This document shows, in pieces, positions 9,179 through 15,442 of a stretch of DNA of 15,442 bases (the stretch's first letter is position 1; every line of letters begins with the position of its first letter). A model generated the notes under the pieces. The model was not told the origin of the DNA, ran no database searches, and was given only the letters and a program-made list of their open reading frames with translations. The position numbers and the translations under genes are program-made. The stretch comes from an uncultured Synergistia bacterium (GTDB lineage Bacteria; Eremiobacterota; SpSt-956; JAKJGF01), in assembly GCA_937888925.1 (NCBI GenBank), contig CALARM010000650.1, positions 1-15,442 of the forward strand, read 5' to 3'.

Positions 9179-9432
9179 CTATTTAACAATTCCATTTTCT
9201 CTGTGCTACTTCCCGATAGAAGACCAATCATACTTCCCTTCAATAAGCCCATTCCTGTATTTTTTTGCCTCACCCAGGGCACCAGTTCCCACAGAGGAGC
9301 AATACTCAACACAACACCATCATTCAGGTCTGGTTCCAGATAAAGTTTGACTGGCTCTATCAAGTTTTTTTAATCAATCAGTTCAGAAATAAAAGCCTCT
9401 TCCTTATCTACTTCATTCTCTTCATCTTTCAT
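9179..9432 (-). pseudogene. Decayed C-terminal gene fragment, possibly of a DNA methyltransferase
   Basis: One minus-strand frame runs from an ATG at 9430-9432 (MKDEENEV..., ..FISELID), hits an in-frame TAA at 9370-9372 and continues as IEPVKLYLEPDLNDGVV then SIAPLWELVPW. After that Trp (about 9274) the sense moves to another frame, reading EAKKYRNGLI then EGKYDWSSIGK. It meets a TAG (9206-9208, one base from CAG) and ends HRENGIVK at a normal stop (9179-9181). Two internal stops and a frameshift next to a poly-A run show it is broken. From memory, the DLNDGVVLxIAPLWELVPWKEAKKYW and KYDWSS pattern resembles the extreme C-terminus of large adenine-specific DNA methylases of Eco57I/BREX-like systems. 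That assignment is inference and needs a search. An intact TTG-started frame at 9175-9363 is only a by-product of the decay. Confidence 0.6.
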
Positions 9433-9609
9433 GCACATCCAGAGTTATCTCTGTTATTTTAACTGTACACACTAAAGGTGTCCATACTTTTCTTCTTCAG
9501 CATATCCTTATAGATTTACGAAGATTAGAAGAAATTACTTCCAAAATTTTATTTTTTCCTTTTTCACCAGGTCTCTCTTAAATAAATATTTAATTGTAAA
9601 AATTCCCAT
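9433..9609 (-). other. Non-coding or degenerate gap upstream of the pseudogene
   Basis: No intact gene is visible between the relic and the WD40-kinase stop. One minus-strand frame reads PGEKGKNKILEVISSNLRK, meets a TGA, then gives RRKVWTPLVCTVKITEITL before another stop close to the relic's ATG. This could be more of the same decayed gene in a third frame, or chance. No terminator hairpin with a T-run was found after the kinase gene. Confidence 0.35.
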
Positions 9610-12600
9610 TTAGACAAATGCCATATTATCTAGTTTCCGTCTTACCCCTTCAGTCCTTAACCATCCATAACCTGCATAACTGAGAGTTTGAAGAAGTTTC
9701 TGAAAATCTTCCTCTGTCCAGATCGATTTACCTTCTCTGGTAAGAGATAATCTAATTTCTTCTTCTGTGGGTTCCCGATCTTTTGGGACTTTACCTGCAT
9801 AAGGAGTATGAATTGTCAGGAAATTCTTTAAATAAGGCTTTGCCCTTTCATCCCAGTCTTTCTCCTCTGGGAATTCGTAATTCCATTTAAATTCCCATAA
9901 TTTGAGAATTTTATCATAACTCCCCGAAATAGCATAAAGACTATCAGGAGATATGCTGATGGAACTCACATTATTAATATGTCCCTCAAAAGTTCTAATA
10001 CATTTTCCAGTTTTTATCTCCCATAGCTGGATAGTATTATCATAACCTCCCGCTGAAATAGCATAAAGACCATCAGGAGATATACTGACAGATGTTACAT
10101 TATCAGTATGCCCTTCAAAGATTTCAATACATTTTCCAGTTTTTATCTCCCACAGTCTGAGGGTTTTATCCCAACTTCCCGAAATAGCATAAAGACCATC
10201 AGAAGATATGCTGATAGAACTCACATTATTAGTATGCCCCTCAAAAATTCTAATACACTTTCCAGTTCTTATCTCCCATAGCCTGAGGATTTTATCCCAA
10301 CTCCCCGAAATAGCATAAAGACCATCAGGAGATATACTGATAGAATTCACAGAAGAAGCATTCCCTTCAAATCTCTTCAGGCATTTTCCACTTTCTATCT
10401 CCCATTGCCGGATAGTATTATCATGACTCCCCGAAATAGCATAAAGACCATCAGGAGATATACTGACAGAATGCACAAAAGAAGTATGCCCTTCAAAAAT
10501 TCGAATACACTTTCTTGTTTTTGTATCCCATAGCCTGAGGGTTTTATCGCTACTCCCCGAAATAGCATAAAGGCCATCAGGAGATATACTGACAGATGTT
10601 ACACAATCAGTATGCCCTTTAAAGATTCTTAGACATTTTCCCATTTTTATATCCCATAACCGGAGGGTTTTATCCCAACTCCCCGAAATAAAATAAAGGC
10701 CATCAGGAGATATACTGACAGATGTCACCTTATTAGTATGTCCCTTAAAATCTTTAATAAACCATCCAGAAGAAATACCGCATCTTATCCCATTTTTACC
10801 TGCCTGACCCCATAGGTTCAAAGCCTTTTCTGATTCTTTATATCCTGGTAATTCCATTCCTGATTTTATAAAATCTGCCGCTTCTTTTATAGAATTTATT
10901 TTAAAATATTTTTCAGCATTATCCATAAAAGTTTTAAAATTTTCCGCATTCTTTTTTATTTCTATATAACTTTGAGGTTTAGCCACAATAAATGACATAT
11001 CTTGTCCGCTTCCTAATTCCCATAGTCGGAGGGTATTATCAGAACTTCCTGAAAGCGCATAAAGACCATTGGGTGATATACTGACGGCTTTTACTAAATG
11101 ACTATGCCCCTCAAAAGTCCTAATACACTTTCCTGTGTTTATATCCCATAACCGAAGAGTTTTATCTCCACCTGAAATAACATAAAGACCATCAGATGAT
11201 ATACTGACGGATTCCACATTAGCAGTATGTCCCTTAAATATTCTAATACATTCTCCAGTTTTTATATCCCATAACCGGAAGGTTTTATCCCAACTTCCTG
11301 CTGAAACAGCATAAAGACCATCAGGTGATATACTGACAGATTTAGCATAGCCTTTATATCCTTCAAATGTTTTAATACATTTTCCAGTTTTTATTTCCCA
11401 TAGCCGGAGAATGTAATCATAACTTCCCGGAAGAACATAAAGTCCATCAGGTGATATACTGATAGATAATACCGAATTAGTATACCCCTCAAAAATTCTT
11501 AGACACTTTCCAGTTTTTATATCCCATAATCTGAGAGTTTTATCCCTACTTCCCGAAATAGCATAAAGGTCATCGGGTGATATACTGACGGCTTCCACCT
11601 TATCAGTATGACCCTCAAAAATTCTTAGACACTTTCCAGTTTTTATATCCCATAATCTGAGAGTTTTATCATGACTTCCCGAAATAGCATAAAGGCCATC
11701 GGGTGATATCCTGACAGATAAAACAAAATCAGTATGCCCTTCAAAGATTCTGATACACTTTCCTGTTACTATATCCCATAGACGTAGAGTATGATCACAA
11801 CTTCCTGAAAGCGCATATAGGCCATCAGGAGATATACTGATGGAAGATACAGAATAAGTATGTCCCTTAAAGATTCTTACAGACATTCCATTCTTTATTT
11901 TCCTTGATTTCTGCAATAGCTCATCCAATTCATATAATTGAATGGATTTTGCACGAACTTCTTCAAATTCGCTTACAGCCGCTTCCCCATCTCTTCTTTC
12001 CATATGAACAAGACCAAGAAAATAATTTACTATAATATCATCAGGATGATTCTTTTTTACCTCTTTCAATTGCCTAATCATTTCAATATCTGTTATTCTC
12101 CCACTTCTCCATAAAAGAAGATTCCTATTGCAGGTTAAATAAGGATGAGATTTCTCTTTTTTCAGAGCATCATTTAGTATATTTTCCGCTTCATTTGCTT
12201 TGCCAAGATCTATAAGAGACACAGCAAGATTATTAATACTATCAGAAAGAAGTTCTGCCTCTCCAGGATTCTCTCTCGCATAACTCTCTCCGACTACTTC
12301 CCTATAAATATTTACAAGCTCTGCTCTTGCTTCATCGCAATTCCGAAATCTCTCAGAAGGCTTTTTCTTTAGACACTTTAATATAAAATCTGACAGAGAG
12401 CGAGGGATGTCACTGTTTATCTCTTGAGGATTTGTAGGTTCTACACTGGTATGACGTATTTTGAGAACAAAAATATCCTCTCCATCTTCATCAAATGGCC
12501 TCTCTTCACAGCATATCTCAAAGAGCATTACACCGAAAGCATATATATCACTACTTGGGCCAAGTATTCCATATTTGTCCCACTGTTCTGGAGGCATATA

Positions 12601-13344
12601 GGCAGGTGTACCTACCACTCCTTCTTTAAACATCATCGTTCTGGTAACACCAGATTTTTTACTCTCCGTAATGTCAACTCCAAGAGTGGCTAATCCAGAG
12701 GCAACCCCAAAATCAGTGATTTTTATCTCACCTGTAGAAGTCATAAGGCAATTGGCAGGTTTTATATCTCTATGAATAAGTCCCTTCTTATGAGCATAAG
12801 AAAGTCCATCAAAAAACTGAATTGCAAGGTCTATTATCTCTTTCCATTCCCAAACTTTTCCAACTTCAAGCCAATTCTCAAGGCTTCCTCCTTCTATAAA
12901 CTCTGAAAATATACGGGGAAGACCTCCAAGATCACGGACATAATAACAGTTTACTATATGAGGGTGAAGTCCAAGATTTACCCAACCCTCACATTCAAAG
13001 ATAAAATTTTTTCTATGAGCTTTATCTCTGCACAATTCTACTTTAAGAGATTTTACTGCAAGGTATTCATTCCACCCTTTATGGTAAACCTTATAAACTT
13101 TGCCAAAAGCTCCTTCACCCAAAACATCTGTTACTTCATAGAAATTAAGTATTAAATCTCCCAATTCCCAATCTTCTTTTACTCCTGCTTCAGCATCTGC
13201 CAGGATTTTCTGGTCTATCTTTCCATAACCATAAGTCAGAGATTTAGCTATTGTTTCTTCTATTCCAGTGGATTCTCTAAAAAATGTGGATTCAAACTGA
13301 GAACCTTTCAATAGAGTATTTTTTATATTATCATTGTTAGTCAT
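9610..13344 (-). CDS. Ser/Thr protein kinase with TPR-like linker and two seven-bladed WD40 propellers
   Basis: This 1244-aa protein begins with a Hanks-type kinase domain at residues 70-347: Gly loop GEGAFGKV (76-83), Lys98, catalytic loop HRDIKPAN (191-198, Asp193), DFG (211-213) and GTPAYMPPE (245-253, with PPE in place of APE). All catalytic residues are present. Residues 362-480 are helical and TPR-like. Seven WD40 repeats span 487-778 and seven more span 863-1152, each close to 42 aa with a GHT...ISPDGLYAISGS..DKTLRLW pattern, so two complete propellers are expected. An 84-residue helical linker separates them. The tail (1153-1244), containing WTEEDFQKLL and GYGWLRTEGVRRKL, resembles, as I recall, the tail of other bacterial WD40 proteins. 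There are no membrane segments, so it is cytoplasmic. The SD is weak (GAAAG). It lies 51 bp after the FHA-kinase gene and is probably co-transcribed with it. Role inferred: scaffold kinase that recruits partners through WD40 surfaces. Confidence 0.9.
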   Translation of the reverse strand: MTNNDNIKNTLLKGSQFESTFFRESTGIEETIAKSLTYGYGKIDQKILADAEAGVKEDWELGDLILNFYEVTDVLGEGAFGKVYKVYHKGWNEYLAVKSLKVELCRDKAHRKNFIFECEGWVNLGLHPHIVNCYYVRDLGGLPRIFSEFIEGGSLENWLEVGKVWEWKEIIDLAIQFFDGLSYAHKKGLIHRDIKPANCLMTSTGEIKITDFGVASGLATLGVDITESKKSGVTRTMMFKEGVVGTPAYMPPEQWDKYGILGPSSDIYAFGVMLFEICCEERPFDEDGEDIFVLKIRHTSVEPTNPQEINSDIPRSLSDFILKCLKKKPSERFRNCDEARAELVNIYREVVGESYARENPGEAELLSDSINNLAVSLIDLGKANEAENILNDALKKEKSHPYLTCNRNLLLWRSGRITDIEMIRQLKEVKKNHPDDIIVNYFLGLVHMERRDGEAAVSEFEEVRAKSIQLYELDELLQKSRKIKNGMSVRIFKGHTYSVSSISISPDGLYALSGSCDHTLRLWDIVTGKCIRIFEGHTDFVLSVRISPDGLYAISGSHDKTLRLWDIKTGKCLRIFEGHTDKVEAVSISPDDLYAISGSRDKTLRLWDIKTGKCLRIFEGYTNSVLSISISPDGLYVLPGSYDYILRLWEIKTGKCIKTFEGYKGYAKSVSISPDGLYAVSAGSWDKTFRLWDIKTGECIRIFKGHTANVESVSISSDGLYVISGGDKTLRLWDINTGKCIRTFEGHSHLVKAVSISPNGLYALSGSSDNTLRLWELGSGQDMSFIVAKPQSYIEIKKNAENFKTFMDNAEKYFKINSIKEAADFIKSGMELPGYKESEKALNLWGQAGKNGIRCGISSGWFIKDFKGHTNKVTSVSISPDGLYFISGSWDKTLRLWDIKMGKCLRIFKGHTDCVTSVSISPDGLYAISGSSDKTLRLWDTKTRKCIRIFEGHTSFVHSVSISPDGLYAISGSHDNTIRQWEIESGKCLKRFEGNASSVNSISISPDGLYAISGSWDKILRLWEIRTGKCIRIFEGHTNNVSSISISSDGLYAISGSWDKTLRLWEIKTGKCIEIFEGHTDNVTSVSISPDGLYAISAGGYDNTIQLWEIKTGKCIRTFEGHINNVSSISISPDSLYAISGSYDKILKLWEFKWNYEFPEEKDWDERAKPYLKNFLTIHTPYAGKVPKDREPTEEEIRLSLTREGKSIWTEEDFQKLLQTLSYAGYGWLRTEGVRRKLDNMAFV
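9889..10758 (-). repeat. Second WD40-coding tandem array, 7 units of about 126 bp
   Basis: This array encodes residues 863-1152 of the WD40 kinase: seven consecutive 42-codon units, one full beta-propeller. On the plus strand the tract ATAAAGACCATCAGGAGATA recurs almost unchanged in most units, at about 10,068, 10,188, 10,315 and 10,441 and with small changes after that. Such DNA-level likeness points to recent expansion or gene conversion. The blade tips (residues after GHT and between GS and DK or DN) vary most. Confidence 0.88.
11011..11886 (-). repeat. First WD40-coding tandem array, 7 units of about 126 bp
   Basis: This array encodes residues 487-778 of the WD40 kinase, again exactly seven units. 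Bases 11,486-11,544 and 11,612-11,670 are identical over 59 nt at a 126-bp offset, so blades 2 and 3 were duplicated or converted very recently. Unit 6 is shorter by about two residues (VISGGDKT) and unit 5 is longer by one or two (VSAGSWDKT), so the array is not uniform in length. Confidence 0.88.
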
Positions 13345-13395
13345 ACAAATAACTTTCTTTCAGTTATCATTTCTCTTTTAATTATTAACGACTAC

Positions 13396-14898
13396 CTATA
13401 CTATATTCTCCATCGCCTTTAGCATCTCTCCTCCATCTTTATATCTATAGCCGGTATCTCGTGAAAGAGCTTTATCAATTACTTCAGCAACAGATTCTGA
13501 AATATTCCTTTCAACAGCTCTGATAGGTTTGATTTTTCCCTGAAGAATTACTTTATAAGGATCTACCCCACAGGAAATATCCCATACAGTCTGTCCAGTC
13601 AGCATATGATAAAATGTAGCAGCTATTTCAAAAACATCTGTTACAGGATTTACATAACGATAATTTGTTATATGCTCTGGTGCCATATATGGAGGAGAAC
13701 CACAAAAACTACCTGTAATAGTAATAGTCCTTTTAGTCATTCCAGCTTTAGTAAAATTCTTTGCTAATCCGAAATCTGAAATTTTGGCAATCCACTTACC
13801 TTGTTCACCAGAAAGAAGTATATTAGGAGGTTTAATATCTCTATGAACAAATTCTTTTTTATGTGCGAAAGCAAGTCCTTCAAGAGATTGAATCATTATA
13901 GGGATAGCATCGTTGATAGAAATTTTATTTCTCCCATTTACCATAAGATCCCATACTGAACCGACATCCATTATTTCCATAGCAAAATAGTAAATTCCAT
14001 TATAATTACCAGTATCTATTATGGTTACTATATTAGGATGTTTAAGACTTTTAAGATTTTCAATCTCCCTTTCAAATAATCTAACCTTCAGGACATCAGG
14101 TGTTTGCGTCTGAAGCATTGTCTTTAATGCTACTTTTTTACCACTTTCATAATGTTCTGCAAGATAAACTGCTCCAAATCCACCTTTACCAATCATTTTT
14201 ATTATCTTATATCCCATAAATTCAGAATATTCAGCATCTTTAGTTTTAATTTCTTCAATAAAAATCATCTTAGCAAAATCTTCAACAATTGCACTGATGT
14301 CATATTCTGCCTTATATTTTTTCTTTTTATTTTTCAAAATAATTTCAGTTAGATCACCGAATTCTATTTTTTTTGCTTTACTCTTATTATCTTTTTTTAA
14401 TTTCTTTTTCGCTTTATTAGGAGCACTTATAGTCAATTTATTTTTTTCTTCAGCCTTTTCTCTACATTTTTTACACAAATATGAACCACCTACAAACTCC
14501 GATATTTTTTTTTCTTCCTCCGGTATCGCCAAATCACAATCCACACAGATAGCAGGTTTTTCAATTTTTACAAAAATCTCTGTATCACCAAGTTTCATAA
14601 TATCTTTATCTTTAAGTTCAATATTTTCTGAATGAGTAGCATCTTCAGGTTTTATCCCTTTTCCCCTTCCTCCATATTTAATTCCATTTACAAAGCTTCC
14701 ATTAAGACTACCCATATCTATAAGTGTTAAATAAGGAGGATTAATTTCAAGAATACAGTGATGTCTTGATAAAAACCTGTCCTTAGATAAATGAAAATGA
14801 CAATCATTAGAACGGCCGATCAGAAAGATATCAGCTTCTTCAAATTCTTTTATCTCACCTTTCATTGGACCTGCTGTAACAGATAAAATAACTTTCAT
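13396..14898 (-). CDS. FHA domain-zinc ribbon-Ser/Thr protein kinase
   Basis: This 500-aa protein is counted from the ATG at 14896-14898. An FHA phosphothreonine-binding domain fills residues 5-112, with GRS (28-30), SRHH (44-47) and GSLNGSFVNG (63-72). A four-cysteine zinc ribbon follows (Cys118, Cys121, Cys142, Cys145), then a Lys-rich linker (about 155-195). The C-terminal Hanks kinase (228-500) has the Gly loop GKGGFGAV (237-244), Lys259, HRDIKPPN (352-359, Asp354), DFG (375-377) and MAPEH (405-409), so it should be active. There is no transmembrane helix, unlike many bacterial kinases, so it acts in the cytosol. A GTG at 14905-14907 also opens this frame, but it lies inside the SD AAGGTGG (14904-14910) that sits 5 nt before the ATG, so the ATG is preferred. 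It is the first gene of the minus-strand run. Inference: its FHA reads phosphothreonines made by itself or by the adjacent WD40 kinase, linking the two. Confidence 0.9.
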   Translation of the reverse strand: MKVILSVTAGPMKGEIKEFEEADIFLIGRSNDCHFHLSKDRFLSRHHCILEINPPYLTLIDMGSLNGSFVNGIKYGGRGKGIKPEDATHSENIELKDKDIMKLGDTEIFVKIEKPAICVDCDLAIPEEEKKISEFVGGSYLCKKCREKAEEKNKLTISAPNKAKKKLKKDNKSKAKKIEFGDLTEIILKNKKKKYKAEYDISAIVEDFAKMIFIEEIKTKDAEYSEFMGYKIIKMIGKGGFGAVYLAEHYESGKKVALKTMLQTQTPDVLKVRLFEREIENLKSLKHPNIVTIIDTGNYNGIYYFAMEIMDVGSVWDLMVNGRNKISINDAIPIMIQSLEGLAFAHKKEFVHRDIKPPNILLSGEQGKWIAKISDFGLAKNFTKAGMTKRTITITGSFCGSPPYMAPEHITNYRYVNPVTDVFEIAATFYHMLTGQTVWDISCGVDPYKVILQGKIKPIRAVERNISESVAEVIDKALSRDTGYRYKDGGEMLKAMENIV

Positions 14899-14903
14899 TC
14901 TAT

Positions 14904-14910
14904 CCACCTT
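14904..14910 (-). promoter_or_regulatory. Shine-Dalgarno site that decides the FHA-kinase start
   Basis: Read on the minus strand the site is AAGGTGG, followed by five bases and ATG (14896-14898). The upstream in-frame GTG (14905-14907) is part of this SD, so it cannot itself have a normally spaced ribosome site. The protein therefore begins MKVILSV. Confidence 0.75.
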
Positions 14911-14964
14911 ATGTATTGTTTGACTTAAACATTTTTTTAAATATATATTTATAATATTGCAAAA

Positions 14965-14993
14965 ATTATACTATATAGTAAACGAAAATTAAA
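14965..14993 (-). promoter_or_regulatory. Candidate promoter for the minus-strand operon, with palindrome
   Basis: On the minus strand there is a perfect -10 TATAAT (14965-14970) and, 17 bp upstream, a weak -35 TTTAAT (14988-14993). It lies about 66 bp before the FHA-kinase ATG. The spacer begins with a perfect 12-bp palindrome TACTATATAGTA (14969-14980) overlapping the -10, which could be an operator. The region is so AT-rich that a chance match is quite possible. Confidence 0.35.
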
Positions 14994-15002
14994 CATTTAA
15001 AG

Positions 15003-15250
15003 CTATTTAATGAACCCAATTCCACACTTTTCTTCCTCAGTATAATACATTTTCCCACATTACCAACAATCGTTGTTACAAAAAATTGGCGTAATATACC
15101 TCTCTGAACTATTTTTTAAATTTCCAATTATTTCAACAAATACTATAAATATTCCTTTCCCACCAATCACATTTTACTATATCCCGGTCTGGAATTACAA
15201 GAATAATCAACCTCTTTAGAACGAAATACATCAAGACAATTTACTATCAA
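15003..15250 (-). other. Possible degenerate coding remnant in the divergent intergenic region
   Basis: On the minus strand, 15,250-15,167 is open for 27 codons (includes CLDVFRSKEVDYSCNSRPGY). The next frame is then open for 36 codons (15,170-15,060, ending ERYITPIFCNNDCW) and, after one TAA, for another 18 (CGKMYYTEEEKCGIGFIK) to a TAG at 15,003. This layout fits a small gene with one frameshift and one stop. Open stretches of this length also arise by chance, and I recognise no family. Otherwise the 14,911-15,439 stretch holds only promoter-like signals and A-rich sequence. Confidence 0.25.
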
Positions 15251-15300
15251 TTAAAATTTTAGCAATTAAACATCTTAATTGACAAAATTAAAGAAAAATA

Positions 15301-15364
15301 GAGAAAATCGCAGAAAAACAAAGAAAAATAATTCTAATCCTTTTTAAATAGACTTGATTTTCTC
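15301..15364. repeat. 9-bp inverted repeat before the divergent gene
   Basis: GAGAAAATC (15,301-15,309) and GATTTTCTC (15,356-15,364) are perfect complements 46 bp apart. The right arm overlaps the candidate -35 of the plus-strand promoter, so it could be a binding site or a looped structure. The stretch between is strongly A-rich (AAAGAAAAATA-like runs). Confidence 0.35.
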
Positions 15365-15382
15365 ATGGGCATATTTTAAAAT
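15354..15382 (+). promoter_or_regulatory. Candidate promoter of the divergent plus-strand gene
   Basis: The -35-like TTGATT (15,354-15,359) and -10-like TAAAAT (15,377-15,382) are 17 bp apart and match consensus at four and five of six bases. The -10 ends about 57 bp before the ATG at 15,440, leaving room for a normal leader with the SD AAAGGAGG. Plausible but unproven in AT-rich DNA. Confidence 0.4.
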
Positions 15383-15439
15383 ACATCTTACTTAGCAATC
15401 AAACAATTAGACTGCCAAAAATTAAAGGAGGTTTGAATT

Positions 15440-15442
15440 ATG
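15440..15442 (+). CDS. Start codon of a divergent gene running off the window
   Basis: Only the ATG is present. It is preceded at 8 nt by a near-perfect Shine-Dalgarno AAAGGAGG (15,424-15,431), the strongest ribosome site in the window, so a real plus-strand gene very likely begins here. Nothing can be said about its product. It is divergent from the kinase operon and could be its regulator or an unrelated neighbour. Confidence 0.7.

Noticed and set aside
9175..9363. Intact 62-codon frame starting at TTG
   Set aside because: It begins right after an in-frame stop, has no ribosome site, and its second half (VRQKNTGMG onward) is the shifted reading of a sequence that makes better sense in another frame. 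It is part of the pseudogene.
9889..11886. Regular repeats resembling a CRISPR array
   Set aside because: The 126-bp period encodes uninterrupted WD40 blades in one frame. There is no constant short repeat with unique spacers.
13349..13367. ATAACT/AGTTAT hairpin over the WD40-kinase ribosome site
   Set aside because: It is a six-base AT-rich stem with a 7-base loop. It is too weak and too likely by chance to call a translational switch.
14899..14907. GTG as start of the FHA-kinase (three extra residues)
   Set aside because: The GTG lies inside the AAGGTGG Shine-Dalgarno that serves the ATG three codons later.

Overview
This is an AT-rich stretch, roughly one third G+C by eye, from a bacterium. 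Start codons follow Shine-Dalgarno (SD) sites, the standard code is used, and genes are tightly packed. The gene families (FHA-linked and WD40-linked Ser/Thr kinases, TPR and HEAT solenoids, STAND NTPases) are typical of large-genome, signalling-rich or multicellular environmental bacteria. I cannot name the phylum from sequence alone. Nothing here looks like core metabolism; it reads as an accessory, defence-type island.

Layout. All five intact genes lie on the minus strand and read from about 14.9 kb down to 0.15 kb. In order of transcription they are: (1) an FHA-zinc ribbon-Ser/Thr kinase of 500 aa; (2) 51 bp later, a 1244-aa Ser/Thr kinase with a TPR-like linker and fourteen WD40 repeats in two blocks of seven; (3) a 488-bp gap holding the wreck of a gene tail, with two in-frame stops and a frameshift; (4) a 1507-aa protein with a putative Cap4/DUF4297-like nuclease N-terminus, a STAND-type P-loop NTPase and a very long alpha-helical solenoid; (5) 89 bp later, a 1243-aa fusion of an HD phosphohydrolase-like domain, eleven TPRs and an OLD/RecF-like ABC ATPase; and (6) overlapping it by one base, a 207-aa DUF4276 (TOPRIM-like) protein. 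The first 153 bp hold nested inverted repeats just past the last gene. The last 535 bp are a non-coding divergent region ending in a strong SD and the ATG of a plus-strand gene that continues outside the window.

How the parts may work together (inference). Genes 5 and 6 look like a split OLD-type ATPase/TOPRIM nuclease whose ATPase carries its own sensor (TPRs) and a second catalytic domain (HD). Gene 4 looks like a stand-alone STAND sensor-effector of the Avs-like class, with a nuclease at one end and a recognition solenoid at the other. Genes 1 and 2 form a kinase pair, one carrying the phosphothreonine reader (FHA) and one a large WD40 scaffold, and could regulate or sense for the downstream effectors. 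The kinases may equally be independent neighbours, because the broken gene separates them from the effector genes. The most novel-looking unit is the HD-TPR-ATPase plus DUF4276 pair.
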